NCBI GenBank assembly: GCA_027371665.1
Contig: DAHXMP010000404.1
Span: forward strand, 1-6,835
Direction: 5' to 3'
DNA from: Bacteroidota bacterium
GTDB taxonomy: Bacteria > Bacteroidota > Ignavibacteria > Kapaibacteriales > UBA2268
DNA length: 6,835 nucleotides
Positions 4,493 through 6,835 of the stretch are shown here, in pieces. Under the pieces are notes generated by a model, which saw only the letters and a list, made by a program, of their open reading frames with translations, had not been told where the DNA came from and made no database searches. Each line of letters begins with the position of its first letter. The first letter of the stretch is position 1. The translations under genes and the position numbers were made by a program.

Positions 4493-6835
4493 ATGGCAAA
4501 AGTAGGCAAACATTATGTTGAGATTGATAAATTAATAATTAATTCTCCTTACGAAGAACCAACATTGCATTGGTATAAACCTGATAAAACCCAGCTTTAT
4601 GAATTTCGTGAAGGCAGAAGGCCCGCAGGATACATCATTGCCGACCCACATACGAAAGGTGAAAATGGCATGTTTGTGGAGATAGAATTAGTTAACCGCA
4701 TTAGGCCTTTTATAAAAGAATGGCGCGAAAACAAATATCCGGGAATTACAGGCATCACAAAAAGGCTGCTCGAACATTGGTATTCTCAAAAACCCGGGGA
4801 TATCCGATTTTTCTTTTGCCAGCTCGAAGCCATTGAAACCCTTATTTGGCTTACTGAAATTAATGATCCGAAAATCACAGGAATTGAAGTTCCGCTCGAT
4901 GGCGGTGAATTTTCCCGTTGGTGTTGCAAGATGGCGACCGGAACAGGCAAAACAGTCGTTATGGCTATGCTGATAGCATGGCAGGCTTTGAATAAAGTTA
5001 CTTATTCCAATGATGAGCGATTTTCAAAATATTTCTTTATAGTTGCTCCCGGCCTTACTGTAAAAAGCAGGCTTCAAGTTTTAAAACCTTCCAATGAAGA
5101 AAATTATTACCAGGCTTTTAATATCGTTCCTCCAGGTTTAACAGATAAACTTAGGCAGGCAAACATACTAATCGAAAATTGGCACAAATTAAATTGGGAA
5201 AATGAAGAACAAATCGCAAAGAAAAAATCTGTCGATAAACGTGGTATGAAAAGTGATTTTGCTTATGCAAAAGAGGTTTTAAAAGATTTTGGCGATGCTG
5301 AAAATATTATCGTAATTAACGACGAAGCACATCATGCCTGGAGGGTTAATCCCGAATATAAAGGCAAAGCTGAAAATAAAGACGAGGAAGCCAAAGCTAC
5401 TATTTGGGTTGGCGGTTTAGACCGTTTACACAATGTAAGAAAAATATTAAAATGCTTTGATTTCACAGCCACACCATTTGCGCCTTCAGGTAAAAAAACC
5501 GGTGAAGAAGCGCTTTTTAACTGGATTGTCAGCGACTTTGGTTTGAATGATGCAATTGAATCCGGCCTTATAAAAACACCAAGGGTTGTTATCAGGGACG
5601 ACAGCAAAATTATCAACAATCACTCGAGGCTTTACCATATCTATAAAGATGAAGAAGTTCACGACGACTTGAATAGAAAAGCCGGGGAAAACGAAACTTT
5701 GCCCGACCTTGTAACAAATGCCTATTACCTGCTTGGACAGGATTGGCTTCAGACAAAAATATCGTGGCAAAAATCAGGTTACAAAGTACCGCCGGTTATG
5801 ATAACTGTTGCTAACCGTACCGAAACTGCCGCAAGAATTGAAAATGCTTTCTTAAGGCATGATATATTAATTAAAGAACTTTGGGATGAAAATAAAATTC
5901 TTCATATTGATAGCAAAGTTTTAAGTGAAGCTGAAGAACAATCTGAACCTGTCAGTATTGAATTGCCCGATGATGACGAATCCGAAAAGCCTTTGAATAA
6001 AAAACAGCTTGCCGAATTGCTTCGATTAAAAGTCGATACTGTCGGCAGGGAAGGTTTCCCCGGTGAACAAATACAAAAAGTAATTTCTGTAGGAATGTTA
6101 TCCGAAGGATGGGATGCAAAAACTGTTACACACATAATGGGCTTGCGGGCATTCTCAAGTCAATTACTTTGCGAACAAGTGATTGGTAGGGGTTTACGTC
6201 GTGTTTCTTATGATATTGACCCTATCGATGGCCTCCTATCACCTGAATATGTTAATATTTTCGGCGTTCCTTTTTCTTTCCTGCCTCACGAAGATACAGG
6301 CAGCGAACCACCTCCGCCGCCTAAACCGGTTATCAGAATTGAAACAGTTAAGGAAAAACAGCAATTTGAGCTTACCTGGCCCAATGTAATGAGAATTGAC
6401 CATGTTTATAAACACAAATTGGAATTGGATATATCGAAAGTCAATACTTTGGAACTCGATCCATACGATAGTATTACATCAGCCGAATTATCAGCTATAA
6501 TGGAGGGCAAACCAAGTTTTAAAGCTCTGACCGATATCGATTTACAAAAATTAGATGAAACAATCAGATTGCAGACTGTTATCTTTGAAGCATCAAAAAG
6601 AATTTTCAATGCGGAAAAAGATAATTTTAACTTCAGGGCAAATATTTTACTTATTCAAATAATTAAAATTGTCGAAAATTTTATTGCTTCTGAAAAAATT
6701 GCAATTAAATTAAACCTTTTCGCCAATGACCCTATACGCAAAAAGATTTTAATGATACTAAATATGAATCGCATTGTCACTCATATAATGAAAGAGATTC
6801 GTTTTAATAATACTGAAAAAATTACACCTGTTTTT
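4493..6835 (+). CDS. Type III-like restriction enzyme Res subunit (SF2 helicase), 3'-partial
   Basis: This would be the restriction subunit: an ATP-driven SF2 translocase that acts with the methyltransferase on unmodified DNA. The frame is open for 781 codons to the window edge without a stop. Motifs in order: a Q-like element FFCQLEA around Gln110; Walker A MATGTGKT (147-154); DEAH box (277-280) followed by HAW; motif III FTATP (324-328); an acidic linker (about 484-498); motif V-like SVGMLSEGWD (532-541); and motif VI QVIGRGLRR (562-570). A proline run PPPPPKP (606-612) follows. Classical Res proteins are about 900-1000 residues with a PD-(D/E)xK nuclease domain at the C-terminus, so that domain should lie outside the window. 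The ATG at 4493 is one base after the methyltransferase stop, implying cotranscription and translational coupling; no strong Shine-Dalgarno is seen. From memory it resembles the group called BPTD_3080 family restriction endonucleases, which I could not check. The coding sequence becomes notably AT-rich after about 6540. Confidence 0.92.
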   Translation, partial: MAKVGKHYVEIDKLIINSPYEEPTLHWYKPDKTQLYEFREGRRPAGYIIADPHTKGENGMFVEIELVNRIRPFIKEWRENKYPGITGITKRLLEHWYSQKPGDIRFFFCQLEAIETLIWLTEINDPKITGIEVPLDGGEFSRWCCKMATGTGKTVVMAMLIAWQALNKVTYSNDERFSKYFFIVAPGLTVKSRLQVLKPSNEENYYQAFNIVPPGLTDKLRQANILIENWHKLNWENEEQIAKKKSVDKRGMKSDFAYAKEVLKDFGDAENIIVINDEAHHAWRVNPEYKGKAENKDEEAKATIWVGGLDRLHNVRKILKCFDFTATPFAPSGKKTGEEALFNWIVSDFGLNDAIESGLIKTPRVVIRDDSKIINNHSRLYHIYKDEEVHDDLNRKAGENETLPDLVTNAYYLLGQDWLQTKISWQKSGYKVPPVMITVANRTETAARIENAFLRHDILIKELWDENKILHIDSKVLSEAEEQSEPVSIELPDDDESEKPLNKKQLAELLRLKVDTVGREGFPGEQIQKVISVGMLSEGWDAKTVTHIMGLRAFSSQLLCEQVIGRGLRRVSYDIDPIDGLLSPEYVNIFGVPFSFLPHEDTGSEPPPPPKPVIRIETVKEKQQFELTWPNVMRIDHVYKHKLELDISKVNTLELDPYDSITSAELSAIMEGKPSFKALTDIDLQKLDETIRLQTVIFEASKRIFNAEKDNFNFRANILLIQIIKIVENFIASEKIAIKLNLFANDPIRKKILMILNMNRIVTHIMKEIRFNNTEKITPVF

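Noticed and set aside
3225..4499. Several antisense open frames of 68-82 codons and one same-strand frame at 3758-4021
   Set aside because: They overlap the methyltransferase coding sequence, have low-complexity or implausible products, and are explained as shadows of that gene.
5332..6609. Antisense frames and the same-strand frame at 6183-6389 inside the Res gene
   Set aside because: The Res frame carries all helicase motifs across this region without interruption, so the others are incidental.
1..6835. CRISPR array, tRNA, rRNA, insertion sequence or integrase
   Set aside because: No spaced direct repeats, cloverleaf-like sequence, transposase motifs or terminal inverted repeats were seen on reading both strands.

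Overview
The window looks like chromosomal DNA of a Bacteroidota (Bacteroidetes) species. This rests on three things: the LysA sequence reads like the Bacteroidetes form of diaminopimelate decarboxylase; the promoter-like element ahead of the methyltransferase gene matches the Bacteroidota -7 consensus TAnnTTTG; and Shine-Dalgarno signals are mostly weak or absent. I cannot place it below phylum level. All genes lie on the + strand.

Layout: (1) bases 2-1213 hold lysA, missing only its first few codons and encoding the last step of lysine synthesis. (2) Bases 1296-1823 encode a small exported protein of unknown function, followed by a clean rho-independent terminator at 1828-1854. (3) A 111-base AT-rich gap holds a 14-base perfect palindrome, a Bacteroidota-type -7 box, a T9 tract and a Shine-Dalgarno-like AAGGA. 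(4) Bases 1966-4491 encode an 841-residue N6-adenine DNA methyltransferase of the beta class, resembling a type III Mod subunit with long N- and C-terminal additions. (5) After one spacer base, 4493-6835 encodes the partner, a type III Res-like SF2 helicase/restriction subunit. It is open for 781 codons and runs off the window before its expected nuclease domain.

Genes 4 and 5 form a two-gene restriction-modification operon. The methyltransferase marks host DNA at its recognition sequence, and the Res subunit, probably in complex with it, would translocate on and cut unmodified foreign DNA. The terminator and promoter-like box make the operon a separate unit from lysA and the exported protein.

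The most notable signals are in the methyltransferase gene. Its middle (about 2400-3600) is markedly AT-rich, and its poorest part (2701-3120, about 25% G+C by hand count) coincides with the expected target-recognition domain, while both gene ends are about 45-48% G+C in the blocks counted. This suggests that the specificity module was exchanged by recombination. An A8 tract early in the gene would abolish the protein if it slipped by one base. The roughly 300-residue C-terminal extension has no function I can assign. This is a recognisable defence type rather than a wholly new system, but these modules merit a second look.
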